Positions 26,320 through 37,013 of a stretch of 64,000 bases of DNA are shown in pieces. The notes beneath the pieces are model-generated. The model was not told where the DNA came from. It ran no database searches and saw nothing but the letters and a program-made list of their open reading frames with translations. Position 1 is the stretch's first letter. Each line of letters begins with the position of its first letter. Made by a program: the position numbers and the translations under genes. Source of the DNA: Paludisphaera rhizosphaerae (GTDB taxonomy: Bacteria > Planctomycetota > Planctomycetia > Isosphaerales > Isosphaeraceae); contig NZ_JAALCR010000030.1 in the NCBI RefSeq assembly GCF_011065895.1, forward strand, positions 1 through 64,000. Direction: 5' to 3'.

Positions 26320-27735
26320 TCAGCCGACGGAGCCCTCCATCTGGAGCTGGATGAGCTTGTTCATCTCGACGGCGTACTCCATCGGCAGCTCCTTGACGAG
26401 GGGCTCGATGAAGCCGCTGACGATGAGGGTGCTCGCCTCAGCTTCGGAAAGGCCGCGGCTCATCAGGTAGAAGAGCTGCTCCTCGCCGATCTTGGAGACG
26501 CTCGCCTCGTGGCCGATCTTGACGTCATCCTCGTCGATCTCGATGTACGGATACGTGTCGGACCGGCTGGACGGGTCGAGGATCAGGGCGTCGCAGACGA
26601 CGTTCGACTTCGACCCCTTGGCGCCGTCGGTCACCTTCAGGAGGCCGCGGTAGCTGGCCCGGCCGCCGTTCTTGCTGATGCTCTTGGAGATGATCCGCGA
26701 GCTGGTGTAAGGGGCGGCGTGGACGACCTTGCCGCCGGCGTCCTGGTGCTGGCCGGCGCCGGCGAAGGCGATCGAGAGGATCTCGCCGCGGGCGCCCTTG
26801 CCGACCATGTAGACGGCCGGATACTTCATCGTCAGCTTGCTGCCGAGGTTGCCGTCGACCCACTCCATGAGCGCGTCTTCGTGGGCCACGGCCCGCTTGG
26901 TGACGAGGTTGTAGATGTTGTTGGCCCAGTTCTGGATCGTCGTGTAGCGGCAGCGCCCGCCCTTCTTGACGACGATCTCGACCACGGCCGAGTGCAGGCT
27001 CTCCGACGAGTACATCGGGGCCGTGCAGCCCTCGACGTAATGGACCTGAGCGCCTTCCTCGACGATGATGAGGGTCCGCTCGAACTGGCCCATGTTCTCG
27101 GCGTTGATGCGGAAGTACGCCTGGAGCGGGACGTCGACCTTCACGCCGGCCGGGATGTAGACGAACGAGCCGCCGCTCCAGACCGCCGAGTTCAGCGCCG
27201 CGAACTTGTTGTCGGCGATCGGGATGATCGTGCCGATGTACTCGCGGACGATGTCGGGGTATTCGCGGACGGCCGTGTCGGTGTCGACGAAGATCACGCC
27301 CTTCTTCTGAAGGTCTTCGCGAAGGCTGTGGTAGACGACCTCCGACTCATACTGAGCGCCGACGCCGGCGAGGAACTTGCGCTCGGCTTCGGGGATGCCC
27401 AGCTTCTCGAAGGTGTTCTTGATCTCGGCCGGGACGTCGTCCCAGCTCCGCCCTTGGCGGTCGGCGGCCTTCATGAAGTAGCGGATGTCGTCGTAGTTCA
27501 GCTCCGAGAGGTCGCCGCCCCAGAGCGGGGTGGGCTTCTGGAAGAAGGTCTCCAGGCCCTTGAGGCGGAAGTCCCGCATCCAGGCGGGCTCGTTCTTCAT
27601 CTCGGAGATCTGCTCGACGATGTGCTTCGTGAGCCCCTTGCCGCTCTTGAAGGCGTAATTGGCGTCGGAGTCGCGGAAGCCGTACTTGTACTCCTCCTTG
27701 ATCCCCGCCACCTGCTGGTTCAGATCGGTCGACAT
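26320..27735 (-). CDS. sufB: Fe-S cluster assembly protein SufB
   Basis: SufB is the core scaffold subunit on which Fe-S clusters form. The 471-aa product shows [47 protein letters not shown] with the conserved Cys that receives sulfur, and [25 protein letters not shown]. The N-terminus ([18 protein letters not shown]) is also family-typical. sufC lies 50 bases upstream, consistent with co-transcription. Confidence 0.97.
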   Translation of the reverse strand: MSTDLNQQVAGIKEEYKYGFRDSDANYAFKSGKGLTKHIVEQISEMKNEPAWMRDFRLKGLETFFQKPTPLWGGDLSELNYDDIRYFMKAADRQGRSWDDVPAEIKNTFEKLGIPEAERKFLAGVGAQYESEVVYHSLREDLQKKGVIFVDTDTAVREYPDIVREYIGTIIPIADNKFAALNSAVWSGGSFVYIPAGVKVDVPLQAYFRINAENMGQFERTLIIVEEGAQVHYVEGCTAPMYSSESLHSAVVEIVVKKGGRCRYTTIQNWANNIYNLVTKRAVAHEDALMEWVDGNLGSKLTMKYPAVYMVGKGARGEILSIAFAGAGQHQDAGGKVVHAAPYTSSRIISKSISKNGGRASYRGLLKVTDGAKGSKSNVVCDALILDPSSRSDTYPYIEIDEDDVKIGHEASVSKIGEEQLFYLMSRGLSEAEASTLIVSGFIEPLVKELPMEYAVEMNKLIQLQMEGSVG

Positions 27736-27786
27736 CTCGCGTCCCCTCGTCGTATGAGTGTTCGTCGCCGCGGTCGGGTGGGTGGG

Positions 27787-28626
27787 TCAGGCGCCCACGC
27801 CCTGGGCGTTGGGGTTGGCGGCTTCCAGCTCGTCCTCGCGACGGGCGGCGTCGGGGTACTTGGCGCGGACCCAGTCGTAGCCTTCGCGCTCAAGCTGCTT
27901 GACCAGCTCGGGGCCGCCCTGCTCGACGATCTGGCCGCCGAAGAGGATGTGGACGAACTGGGGCTTGATGTAGGTGAGGATCCGCTCGTAGTGGGTGATG
28001 ACGAGGATCCCCGTCGAGTACTTGCCGGCGACCCGGTTGACCCCCTCGGAGACGATCCGGACGGCGTCGATGTCCAGGCCGCTGTCGGTCTCGTCGAGGA
28101 TGGAGAAGGCGGGGCGGAGCATGGCGAGCTGGAGGATCTCAGCCCGCTTCTTCTCGCCGCCGGAGAACCCCTCGTTGAGGTAGCGGCGGGCGAACTCGTG
28201 GTCCATGCCCAGGTCGTCCATCTCCTGGCGCAGCTCCTTGCGGAAGTCGCGCATCGGGATCAGGTCCTGGCCTTCCAGCCGTTCCGGGTTGCGGACGTTG
28301 GTGACCGCGTGGCGGAGGAAGTTGGCGACGGTCACTCCGGGGATGGCGGTGGGGTACTGAAAGGCCAGGAAGATCCCCGCCTTGGCCCGCTCGTCGGGCT
28401 CCATGGCCAGGACGTCCTCGCCGTCGATCGTGACCGACCCGCCCGTCACCTCGTAGTTGGGGTGGCCCATCAGGGCGTAGCTCAGGGTGCTCTTGCCCGA
28501 GCCGTTGGGGCCCATCAGGGCGTGGACTTCGCCCTGCTTGATGGTCAAATCGACCCCGCGGAGGATCTCCTTACCCTCGACGGCGACGCGCAGATTCTCG
28601 ATCTTCAGGACCTTGCTCATCGACAT
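27787..28626 (-). CDS. sufC: Fe-S assembly ATPase SufC
   Basis: SufC is the cytosolic ABC ATPase that drives conformational change in SufBCD. The 279-aa protein has Walker A GPNGSGKST, a normal signature FSGGEKKRAEI, Walker B FSILDETDSGLD and VITHYERI as H-loop. All catalytic residues are intact, in contrast to the ABC protein at 1454. The ATG abuts the stop of sufR (TAAATG), so translation may be coupled. A second ATG lies two codons downstream. The C-terminal ~25 residues (AARREDELEAANPNAQGVGA) extend beyond the common length. Confidence 0.97.
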   Translation of the reverse strand: MSMSKVLKIENLRVAVEGKEILRGVDLTIKQGEVHALMGPNGSGKSTLSYALMGHPNYEVTGGSVTIDGEDVLAMEPDERAKAGIFLAFQYPTAIPGVTVANFLRHAVTNVRNPERLEGQDLIPMRDFRKELRQEMDDLGMDHEFARRYLNEGFSGGEKKRAEILQLAMLRPAFSILDETDSGLDIDAVRIVSEGVNRVAGKYSTGILVITHYERILTYIKPQFVHILFGGQIVEQGGPELVKQLEREGYDWVRAKYPDAARREDELEAANPNAQGVGA

Positions 28627-29328
28627 TTAAACCCTGTTGACGTCGTCTTCAAATGGGACCCGGGCGAGCTTGCGGGGGAGGGGGGATTCGGGGACGATTC
28701 CCGGGATCGGCGGCTTCGCTTCAAAGTCGCACGACCGGTCGCCGTCGAGGCGGCACTGGGAGAGGGTCAGCCCCTTGCCCAGCACCTTCTCCAGCATCTT
28801 CCGCTCCAGGGCGCAGATCGCCCGGTCCAGTTCGGCCAGCTCGTAGTAAGGGCAGGAATGCTGGCGGAGGAACGCCGGCCGATCATCCCCCTCGCGGGCG
28901 ACCTCGACCTCGATTCCTCGAACCTGCAAGAGCCCGCTGAGCTGGACCAGTCGGCCTTCCCAGGCTTCCCCTTTGACCTGGGCCCGATACATCTCGGCCA
29001 GGCGTTCGGTGATTCTCGTGAACAGTTGTCGGCGAAGCTTGCGGTCTTCGACCGACGTCATCATCTCTTCCCAGAGGACCACGGCCAGGTCGGCGTAGTT
29101 CTGCCCCAGCCGTTTATGAGCCGCGGCGCTGGCCCGGTAAGCGTGCTTGGGACGACCGCGGCCGTCCTGCCGCGATTCCCGCTCCACCAGCCCGGCGCCC
29201 AGCAACCGCGACAGCCGATTTCGCACGGCCGTCCCGGTCACCTTCATCTCCGCGGCCATCTCGCAGACCGTCAGAGGACCCCGGCGGCGGATCAGGTCCA
29301 GCAACACTCGATCCGACGATTCCGACAT
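28627..29328 (-). CDS. sufR: SufR-type Fe-S-sensing transcriptional repressor
   Basis: The 233-aa protein has an N-terminal winged helix (about 5-65: LTVCEMAAEMKVTGTAVRNRLSRL) followed by a helical linker and a C-terminal cysteine cluster with C159 (HSCPYYEL), C192 (SQCRLDG) and C200 (DRSCDFE), the expected cluster ligands of SufR. In cyanobacteria and actinobacteria SufR with its cluster represses the suf operon and releases it when the cluster is lost. It is the first gene of the cluster, abutting sufC, so autoregulation is likely. Confidence 0.93.
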   Translation of the reverse strand: MSESSDRVLLDLIRRRGPLTVCEMAAEMKVTGTAVRNRLSRLLGAGLVERESRQDGRGRPKHAYRASAAAHKRLGQNYADLAVVLWEEMMTSVEDRKLRRQLFTRITERLAEMYRAQVKGEAWEGRLVQLSGLLQVRGIEVEVAREGDDRPAFLRQHSCPYYELAELDRAICALERKMLEKVLGKGLTLSQCRLDGDRSCDFEAKPPIPGIVPESPLPRKLARVPFEDDVNRV

Positions 29329-29551
29329 CGAATCCGCCCTCCGCCCGCCCCATCGATGATCCTCTAACAGACCCCTCCGGGTCGCGGAACCCTATTGTAG
29401 ACGCCCCCTTCCGCTCCGTCCACTCGCCGGGAGCCTCGTTTTCGACTTTTACACAAAAAGAATTGCGAAAAATCGAGCGGCCTCGACATGCATCGAGAAC
29501 GCTCGTACAGAGTCCCCCGACCCTCGAGGACGGCAGCCGTTCGGATTGCCT
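29329..29551 (-). promoter_or_regulatory. Leader/promoter region of the suf operon
   Basis: The 220 bases upstream of sufR include an AT-rich stretch (about 29440-29475, TTTTACACAAAAAGAATTG on the plus strand) that contrasts with the GC-rich surroundings and is the natural place for the suf promoter and a SufR operator. No clear operator palindrome was identified by eye. Confidence 0.4.
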
Positions 29552-29659
29552 CAATTCGTAGGGGCGCCCCTCGTGGGCGCCCGAGCGCCGTGGACATCTG
29601 ATGGCGGTCCGACATCCGATGGCGATCAGGGCGCCCACAAGGGACGCCCCTACGAATTG
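29552..29659. repeat. Long palindromic intergenic element
   Basis: Arms 29552-29582 and 29629-29659 are 31-bp inverted repeats with two mismatches, beginning CAATTCGTAGGGGCG. The 46-base centre holds an imperfect direct repeat, GACATCTGATGGCGGTC followed by GACATCCGATGGCGATC. The shape is that of a MITE- or REP-like hairpin element. It lies between the sulfatase stop and the suf promoter and could also end sulfatase transcription. Confidence 0.85.
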
Positions 29660-29679
29660 GCGCCCCCGATCGGTCGGCT

Positions 29680-31452
<1,773 letters not shown>

Positions 31453-31503
31453 GGGTGGGTCCAACTCGATTGGGGATGGGGGGGGAGGCACCTCAACGCG
31501 AAA

Positions 31504-32658
31504 TTAGTATGCGTCGGACGAGACGACTTCGCCACCGGCCCGCGTGCCGAGCGCCCAGTAGGTCCGAAGGTCGATGGTGCTCTTGATGAAGCGGACGCTG
31601 CCGTCGGCGAAGGCGAAGTTGGAGCCCCCCGAATGGTTGCTCGTCGAGTTGACGAACCCCGCGAGCCCCCACATATTCACCGATTCCGCCTGGCACGAGT
31701 TGAAGGCGTATTGCGGGCTGTTCGGCGGCGTGACCGTGTTGAAGAGCGACGTACCCAGGTAGCCGGCCATCCACGTGGCCCCGCTGAAACTGACACCCTT
31801 CGTCTTATCGGTCGTGCCCACGTTCGCCCGGGCGAACGTGGCGCAGGCCGAGAGCGCCTGCACGACTTGCGGTTGCAGAGTGCTCGCGTCGAGGGCGACC
31901 GCGCCGGCGACCTCGGGCACGGTCCCGAAGCTCGCGCGACGCATGTCGGCAACCATCGGTCCGACACCTCCAACCAGACGCTCGGAGTATGCGATGGTAT
32001 TGGATGTGCCGTCGGTCACGCTCGCCACGCTGTAGGCGGGCACGCTGTGCAGGATCGGATCGTCGAAGCCGAAGATGCCCGACGGCTGCTGGATCGTCAC
32101 GCTCTGCCCTGCGACCTTCACCGCCTGGACGGTCGACCCCGTGCTGCCCGCGTAGTTGCAGTTGAAGTCGATTCGGATGTCCGTCAGGGTCGTGGGCGAG
32201 ATCCCGTCCGAGGGGCAGATGAACACGTTCAGAGGCGCGTAGAGGACCGTGGAATTGGTGTAGTAAGCCAGGTTCAGCGCCTGGGCCGGCGCGAAGCTGA
32301 AATTGACCGCGTTGTAGACGGTCGACTGCTCCAGGTGGCTGAGCACCTGCGCGTGCGCGCTCCACGGGTTGCCCCCGTAGTTGGCGCCCGGCGTGGTCTT
32401 CGCCCAGGACTGGGCGATGGGAAACGAGCCGATCGTGGACTGGTAATTGTGCAGTGCAAGCCCGAGTTGCTTCAGGTTGTTCACGCAGTGGATCCGGCGT
32501 GCGGCCTCGCGGGCCGCCTGCACGGCAGGCAGGAGCAGGGCGATCAACACCGAGATAATGGCGATGACCACCAGCAACTCAATGAGCGTGAATCCCCGAA
32601 TGCGGTTACGTCGGGCGTAAGCCGGCCTCGACCGGTTGTCGCGATGCAGATTCGGCAT
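31504..32658 (-). CDS. DUF1559 protein with type IV prepilin-like N-terminus
   Basis: This 384-aa protein is of the large DUF1559 family expanded in planctomycetes. The N-terminus reads RGFTLIELLVVIAIISVLIALLLPAVQAAREAARR, i.e. a prepilin peptidase cleavage site and a hydrophobic helix (motif given in part: GFTLIE at residues 22-27). The C-terminal FADGSVRFIKSTIDLRTYWAL is the other family hallmark. The ATG chosen has GGAG six bases upstream. It probably is assembled in or anchored to the cell surface. It lies 51 bases upstream of the sulfatase gene, a frequent pairing. Confidence 0.93.
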   Translation of the reverse strand: MPNLHRDNRSRPAYARRNRIRGFTLIELLVVIAIISVLIALLLPAVQAAREAARRIHCVNNLKQLGLALHNYQSTIGSFPIAQSWAKTTPGANYGGNPWSAHAQVLSHLEQSTVYNAVNFSFAPAQALNLAYYTNSTVLYAPLNVFICPSDGISPTTLTDIRIDFNCNYAGSTGSTVQAVKVAGQSVTIQQPSGIFGFDDPILHSVPAYSVASVTDGTSNTIAYSERLVGGVGPMVADMRRASFGTVPEVAGAVALDASTLQPQVVQALSACATFARANVGTTDKTKGVSFSGATWMAGYLGTSLFNTVTPPNSPQYAFNSCQAESVNMWGLAGFVNSTSNHSGGSNFAFADGSVRFIKSTIDLRTYWALGTRAGGEVVSSDAY

Positions 32659-33217
32659 GTCTGTCTCCATCGAATCCGGACGCCTCCGCTGGCGCGGTCG
32701 GCGATCCCCGGCTATCGACTCAACATGCCTCTCGTCGACGAGTCGGCCTCATCCCAGGTGGGGCGAGGAGGAGGCGAGAGATCCCTCTCCATCGGGCCGA
32801 CATTCTTTTCTGAGTTAGGTTCCCCCGTCAAGCCTAATTCATACTTATTCTATAGATTCAATATTATTTCCAGCGACTCAGCAGCATGGCGGAGCTGAGA
32901 ATCACGGCGGTCGAAGAGAAAGACATCCGCAAATAATCCCATTTTGGAAACGACTTCGGGATCATCGGGAAGCCATCGATCGACACTGAATCCACGGAAT
33001 GATCCGGCGACGTCCACCGAATAGCTCAGAAATACGACCTGTCGGCGATCAAAAATGACAATCGGGGACCATCGTTAAATAGACAGCGCTGGATTCCGGC
33101 TCTTTCTCAATTCGCTTATCACGGCAGCAACGGCGAGCGAGCAACGCGACGCTACTCGCTCAACACTGCCTCGCGACAGAGGCGCGCCCAATGCATGGCT
33201 GGTCGCTGAGGAAGAAA
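32659..33217. other. Intergenic region upstream of DUF1559 gene
   Basis: No gene is seen. An AT-rich stretch around 32810-32885 (AATTCATACTTATTCTATAG) is the likely promoter area of the DUF1559 gene. Confidence 0.5.
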
Positions 33218-33330
33218 GGCCACGGATGGACACTGATGAACACCGATGGGAGGGATGTGTGAATAAGCAGGCCGAACATCCAAGGGAGGCTTTTCTCTCC
33301 ATCTGCGTCCATCCGTGTTCATCTGTGGCC
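33218..33330. repeat. Inverted repeat of GGATGNACAC-type units
   Basis: Arm 33218-33253 begins GGCCACGGATGGACACTGATG; arm 33295-33330 ends TGTTCATCTGTGGCC. They pair at roughly three quarters of 36 positions. Each arm is itself built from a repeated ~10-base unit, GATGNACACN. Elements of the type CCACGGATGAACACGGATG are common in intergenic DNA of many bacteria and their function is not known. Confidence 0.7.
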
Positions 33331-33550
33331 GCTGTCCTCCTGGTGTTGTGAGCTGCCCGGGTCCACTCTTGGCCGTCCCTGAAGTTTCCGGGGGGACTTC
33401 CATGACTCGATACTGCGTGGCCATGCGACGGGCGACGGGTGCACGGTCGCCCATGCCGGTTCATGGCCGCGCTTGCATGGCCGTGGCACACAGATCCATG
33501 TTCGTTCGGTGGCGTTGAGTGAGGAGCGTCAGGAATACTGTCGTTTCTCG

Positions 33551-33656
33551 CCGAACGAAGCCATCGAGGAGAATCGCCGTAAACACCATACCAACAATAA
33601 CCTTAGACGCACCAAAGCGGCTTCGCGAATGCAGCGATCGAAGCCAAATCAAAGCC
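33551..33656. repeat. Dispersed intergenic repeat, copy B
   Basis: This stretch begins CCGAACGAAGCCA and ends GATCGAAGCCAAATCAAAGCC. It is the partner of the copy at 4370-4474 (same orientation, same length within one base). It lies next to the cytidylate kinase-like gene's 3' end. Just before it, 33465-33490 holds CGCGCTTGCATGGCCGTGGC, related to a motif that also accompanies copy A. Confidence 0.65.
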
Positions 33657-33683
33657 GCCGCGGGGAGATAAGGACGGGCGAGA

Positions 33684-34544
33684 TCAAGCCCGGCGGTCGA
33701 CGGCGTCGGCCGAGGGGGACGGTGGGCTGGGGATCTCGGGCGAGGGGGGCGGGACAGTCCAGGGCTTGGTGGAGGTCGCTCCCGGGTTCGTCGATGCGCC
33801 GGGGCGGCCGGCTTCGACGGCTCGGATGAGCACCTCGGCGACGATGTCCAGGCCCAGGCTTTCGGAGTCGAGCACCATGTCGTAGTTGTGGGGATCGGCC
33901 CCGTTGACGCGGTACATGGTCCGCTCGAAGGAGAGTCGGCGGGCGTCCAGATCCTTCGCTGCGCGGCGGGCGGTTCGGAGCGAGACGCCCATGCGTTCGC
34001 CCAGTCGGTAAGCCCGGACTTTCAACGGAGCGACGATCCGAACCGACAGGGTTGCCTCCCTCGGCAGCAGGAAGCCGGCGCCTCGGCCTACCAGGACGGA
34101 TTGCCCTGCGCGGCCGATGGCTTCCAGGAGCTTCGCCAGGTGGTCCAGGTAGGCTTCCTGGGGCGCATAGTGCTCCTCGCGGAGGGGGAGGAGCCAGTCC
34201 TGGATGACGCTGGGGGCCAGTTCGTCGAAGGTTCGGACCTCGTCGACGGTCGTCTGCATCCGGTGGGCGATTGCTTCGACGATTTCCTCATCGAAAACCT
34301 TCCATCCCAGGCGGCGGCCGACCATCCGGGCGATCGCGCCGCCCCCCGCGCCGGCTTCTCGGCTGATGCAGACGTTCTGGAACCGGGCGGAGCCGGCGGC
34401 CGTCAGGGGGAAGGCGCGTTCGTCCTCCCGCCAGCCGAAGAGCCAGCGGACGACCGAGAGAGGCCATTCGCCGAAGCCGGACCATCCCCGATCCGGCGTC
34501 GGGGTTTCCGAGGTCGAAATCGAGAACGGATCGAACGAGCCCAT
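33684..34544 (-). CDS. Cytidylate kinase-like family protein
   Basis: The 286-aa product contains a central P-loop kinase-like domain: NVCISREAGAGGGAIARMVGRRLGWKVFD, GRGAGFLLPREATLSVRIVAPLKVRAYRL and the C-terminal NYDMVLDSESLGLD, as in the Cytidylate_kin2 family. The P-loop itself is loose (REAGAGGGA), so nucleotide binding is likely but kinase activity is unproven. The N-terminal ~60 residues and the Pro/Ser-rich C-terminal ~45 residues are outside the domain. The ATG at 34544 has GGGAGG eight bases upstream. Confidence 0.82.
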   Translation of the reverse strand: MGSFDPFSISTSETPTPDRGWSGFGEWPLSVVRWLFGWREDERAFPLTAAGSARFQNVCISREAGAGGGAIARMVGRRLGWKVFDEEIVEAIAHRMQTTVDEVRTFDELAPSVIQDWLLPLREEHYAPQEAYLDHLAKLLEAIGRAGQSVLVGRGAGFLLPREATLSVRIVAPLKVRAYRLGERMGVSLRTARRAAKDLDARRLSFERTMYRVNGADPHNYDMVLDSESLGLDIVAEVLIRAVEAGRPGASTNPGATSTKPWTVPPPSPEIPSPPSPSADAVDRRA

Positions 34545-34875
34545 GGTCCGTGCCTCCCGAGGGCCATAGCCCACCCTTTACACAGACACTCTAGGGAATC
34601 GACCGGCCGTTGAAAAGCCGCCCGCCGCCGGGGCGTCCGCCGTTGCAGTCCTTGGGCCGTCGCCTGTGCAAGATTTACAAGGGCGTCAGGCCGGTGGCGA
34701 CCCTCGCGGAAAATTGTCGATTTTCGCTCAAGTTCCGGAGCGAAAGGGAGTTCGGCTCAAGCCTGGGGACCGCTCGCCGTCGTGGCGCGCGACTTGCTTT
34801 TGGGTGGAGCGTCCCTGGCGAAACGGGCCCGGCGAATGCGGACGACGGGCTCCGAACCCGACATAACGCCTCTGG
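34545..34875. other. Divergent spacer
   Basis: About 330 bases separate two divergent genes and should contain both promoters. No RNA gene was recognised. Near its right end the motif GATGAAGGATCGGC begins, repeated once at the start of the next gene. Confidence 0.4.
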
Positions 34876-35106
34876 ATGAAGGATCGGCCCACGATGAAGG
34901 ATCGGCGACACACCCTCATGTGGATGAAGGATTTGCTGGAGCACATGTCGCGCTGCCACGACCAGCTTCAGTGGGCCGGCGACGACGATCCGACCCGCGA
35001 TTACCTGGCCGATTCGCTGCTCGGCGATCTGGTGGAATGCCAGCGGCTCTGCGAGCAATTGCGGGGAGCCGGCGGTCGCCAGGCCCGTCAAATGGCCCTC
35101 TCCTGA
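34876..35106 (+). CDS. Small hypothetical protein, up to 76 aa
   Basis: The frame encodes a protein whose likely core is MWMKDLLEHMSRCHDQLQW, followed by DLVECQRLCEQLRGAGG. It is helical with three Cys and two His; the regular spacing suggests a small coiled helical hairpin. Several in-frame ATGs exist (34876, 34894, 34918, 34924); none has an ideal ribosome binding site, and a direct repeat of GATGAAGGATCGGC covers the first two. No family is recognised. It precedes the glucosamine-6-phosphate deaminase-like gene by ~130 bases. Confidence 0.5.
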   Translation: MKDRPTMKDRRHTLMWMKDLLEHMSRCHDQLQWAGDDDPTRDYLADSLLGDLVECQRLCEQLRGAGGRQARQMALS

Positions 35107-35239
35107 GCCTCCGCGACACGTCCGCCGCCGCCGTTCCAAGATGAACGGTGGCGGACGCGGGCCGATTCGGCTATCGTCTTTACCGTCCCGATACGGAGAC
35201 GAAACCGGTCAGGCCGACGCGCGAGGTCCCCGCCGAACT

Positions 35240-36031
35240 ATGCTCCCGCCACAAATACCCGCCATCCACTTCAACGTCGACAATCTCAAGGTTCTCGTCT
35301 ATGACGATCGGAACCAGGCGGGACGGGCCGCAGCCGCAGCCGTCGCCCATGCCATAGTTCAGCGTCAAAAGGTCGCGGGACGTGCCAACGTGATTTTCGC
35401 GGCGGCCCCCAGTCAGGACGATTTCCTCGCCGACCTCATCGCCGCCAACGGCGTCGATTGGTCCCGCGTGTCCGGCTTCCACATGGACGAGTACCTCGGG
35501 CTGACGCCTGAGCACCCGGCCTCGTTCCGCCGTTACCTCCACGAACACCTCTTTGACCGGGTGGGCCTGAACGACGACAGCCTCCGGTTGATTCCCGGCG
35601 AGCGGACTGAACGCCCCTCGCAAGTCTGCCTCGAATACGAGGACCGGCTGCTGGGCGAGCCCACCGACGTCGTCTGCGCGGGGATCGGCGAAAACGGCCA
35701 CCTGGCGTTCAACGACCCGCCGGTGGCCGACTTCCTCGACCCCCTGCTGGTGAAGGTCGTCCGTCTCGACCAGGCCTGCCGCGTGCAGCAGGTCAACGAC
35801 GGCTGCTTCGAGAAGCTCGACGACGTCCCGACCCACGCCTTCACGCTGACGGTTCCCGCGCTGCTACGGGCCCCCGTCGTCTCGGTCGTCGCCGTCGGCC
35901 CGAGAAAGGCCGAGGCCGTCCAGGCGACCCTTCGCGGGCCGATCTCCGAGGCCTGCCCGGCGACCGCCCTCCGCCGCCACTCGGGCGCGACGCTGTACCT
36001 CGACCGCGACTCCGCCAAGTTCGTCCTCTGA
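35240..36031 (+). CDS. nagB: Glucosamine-6-phosphate deaminase/6-phosphogluconolactonase-family protein
   Basis: The 263-aa product matches the NagB group, which turns glucosamine-6-phosphate into fructose-6-phosphate and ammonia. Active-site segments are GFHMDEYLGL (the Asp acting on C2), and GIGENGHLAFNDPP (with the His of the ring-opening pair), and KVVRLD. HPASFRRYLHEHLFD is also typical. The N-terminal IFAAAPSQDDFLADL replaces the more usual GGTP loop, hinting at altered phosphate binding. The upstream open frame to 35141 lacks similarity. It is followed by an FAH-family gene 29 bases downstream. Confidence 0.85.
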   Translation: MLPPQIPAIHFNVDNLKVLVYDDRNQAGRAAAAAVAHAIVQRQKVAGRANVIFAAAPSQDDFLADLIAANGVDWSRVSGFHMDEYLGLTPEHPASFRRYLHEHLFDRVGLNDDSLRLIPGERTERPSQVCLEYEDRLLGEPTDVVCAGIGENGHLAFNDPPVADFLDPLLVKVVRLDQACRVQQVNDGCFEKLDDVPTHAFTLTVPALLRAPVVSVVAVGPRKAEAVQATLRGPISEACPATALRRHSGATLYLDRDSAKFVL

Positions 36032-36060
36032 CCCTCCCCGACCGAATCGGAACCGGAACC

Positions 36061-36933
36061 ATGAAGTTCGTCACCGTCGAGACCGGCCTCGGTCCGCGCG
36101 CCTTCGGCGTCCGGTCGGACGGCTACGTCGATCTCAACGCGACCGACCCGACGCTTCCCGCGAGCGTCAAGGCGATCCTCGCCCTCGGCCCCGAGGGCGT
36201 CACCCGCGCCGCCGCGGCGACCGCCTCCGGCGCGGCGGTCGCCGCGGCGTCGGTCAAGCTCCTACCGCCGATCCCCGACCCTCAGAAGGTCCTCTGCATC
36301 GGCCTGAACTACCGCGACCACGCCATCGAGAGCGGCGCGGAGATCCCCCCCGAGCCGGTCCTCTTCAGCAAGTATCCCAACACCCTCATCGCCCACGGCG
36401 ACAGCATCGTGCTGCCTCGCGAGAGCAATGAGGTCGACTTCGAGGCCGAGTTGGTGATCGTCATCGGTCGCGGAGGCCGGCGCATCTCTCGCGAGAAGGC
36501 CATGGAGCACGTCGGCGGCTACATGCCGGGCCACGACGTCTCGGCCCGCGACTGGCAGATGAACAAGCCGGCGAAGCAGTGGACGGCCGGCAAGACCTTC
36601 GACACCTTCGCCCCCACCGGCCCAGCACTGACCACCGCAGACGAGATCCCCAACCCCCAGGGCCTCGGCATCCGCCTGCGGCTCAACGGCCGGACGATGC
36701 AGGACTCGAGCACCTCGCAGTTCATCTTCAGCGTCGCCGAGATCGTCGCCTACCTGTCCAACATCATGACCCTCGCCCCCGGCGACCTCATCTTCACCGG
36801 CACCCCGCCGGGCGTCGGCATGGCGCGCAAGCCCCCCGTCTGGCTCAAGCCGGGCGATGAGGTCGAGGTCGAAATCGACGGCCTGGGCACCCTCAAGAAC
36901 CCCGTCGTCGCCGATGACGTGTCGCACGGGTGA
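36061..36933 (+). CDS. Fumarylacetoacetate hydrolase-family protein
   Basis: The 290-aa protein has a short N-terminal part and the FAH catalytic domain from about residue 75. Seen are VLCIGLNYRDHAIESG, the metal-binding SNEVDFEAELVIVIGRGGR, GYMPGHDVSARDWQ, GKTFDTFAPTGPAL and GDLIFTGTPPGVGMAR. Members split C-C bonds or decarboxylate or hydrate dicarbonyl compounds (acylpyruvases, 2-hydroxyhepta-2,4-diene-1,7-dioate isomerase). The substrate is not known. It is likely in an operon with the deaminase-like gene and ends at a strong terminator. Confidence 0.93.
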   Translation: MKFVTVETGLGPRAFGVRSDGYVDLNATDPTLPASVKAILALGPEGVTRAAAATASGAAVAAASVKLLPPIPDPQKVLCIGLNYRDHAIESGAEIPPEPVLFSKYPNTLIAHGDSIVLPRESNEVDFEAELVIVIGRGGRRISREKAMEHVGGYMPGHDVSARDWQMNKPAKQWTAGKTFDTFAPTGPALTTADEIPNPQGLGIRLRLNGRTMQDSSTSQFIFSVAEIVAYLSNIMTLAPGDLIFTGTPPGVGMARKPPVWLKPGDEVEVEIDGLGTLKNPVVADDVSHG

Positions 36934-36957
36934 TCGTTCGGGGAACGTGATCGAGAC

Positions 36958-37000
36958 GAAGCCCTGACCCGAGCGCCGGAAAGCGTCGGGTCAGGGCTTC
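36958..37000. terminator. Strong bidirectional terminator hairpin
   Basis: GAAGCCCTGACCCGA (36958-36972) and TCGGGTCAGGGCTTC (36986-37000) form a perfect 15-bp stem with a 13-base loop, between the convergent stops of the FAH-family and metalloprotease genes. It would serve both strands. Confidence 0.9.
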
Positions 37001-37013
37001 TCGATTTCAACGA

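Noticed and set aside
26509-29367. A 952-codon plus-strand frame across sufB, sufC and sufR
   Set aside because: It is the mirror of three unmistakable suf genes; its product is a low-complexity Asp/Val/Leu/Arg-rich chain without domains.
33200-33680. Repeat-rich spacer considered as a CRISPR array
   Set aside because: Repeat units are short, imperfect and inverted, with no regular spacers and no cas genes nearby.
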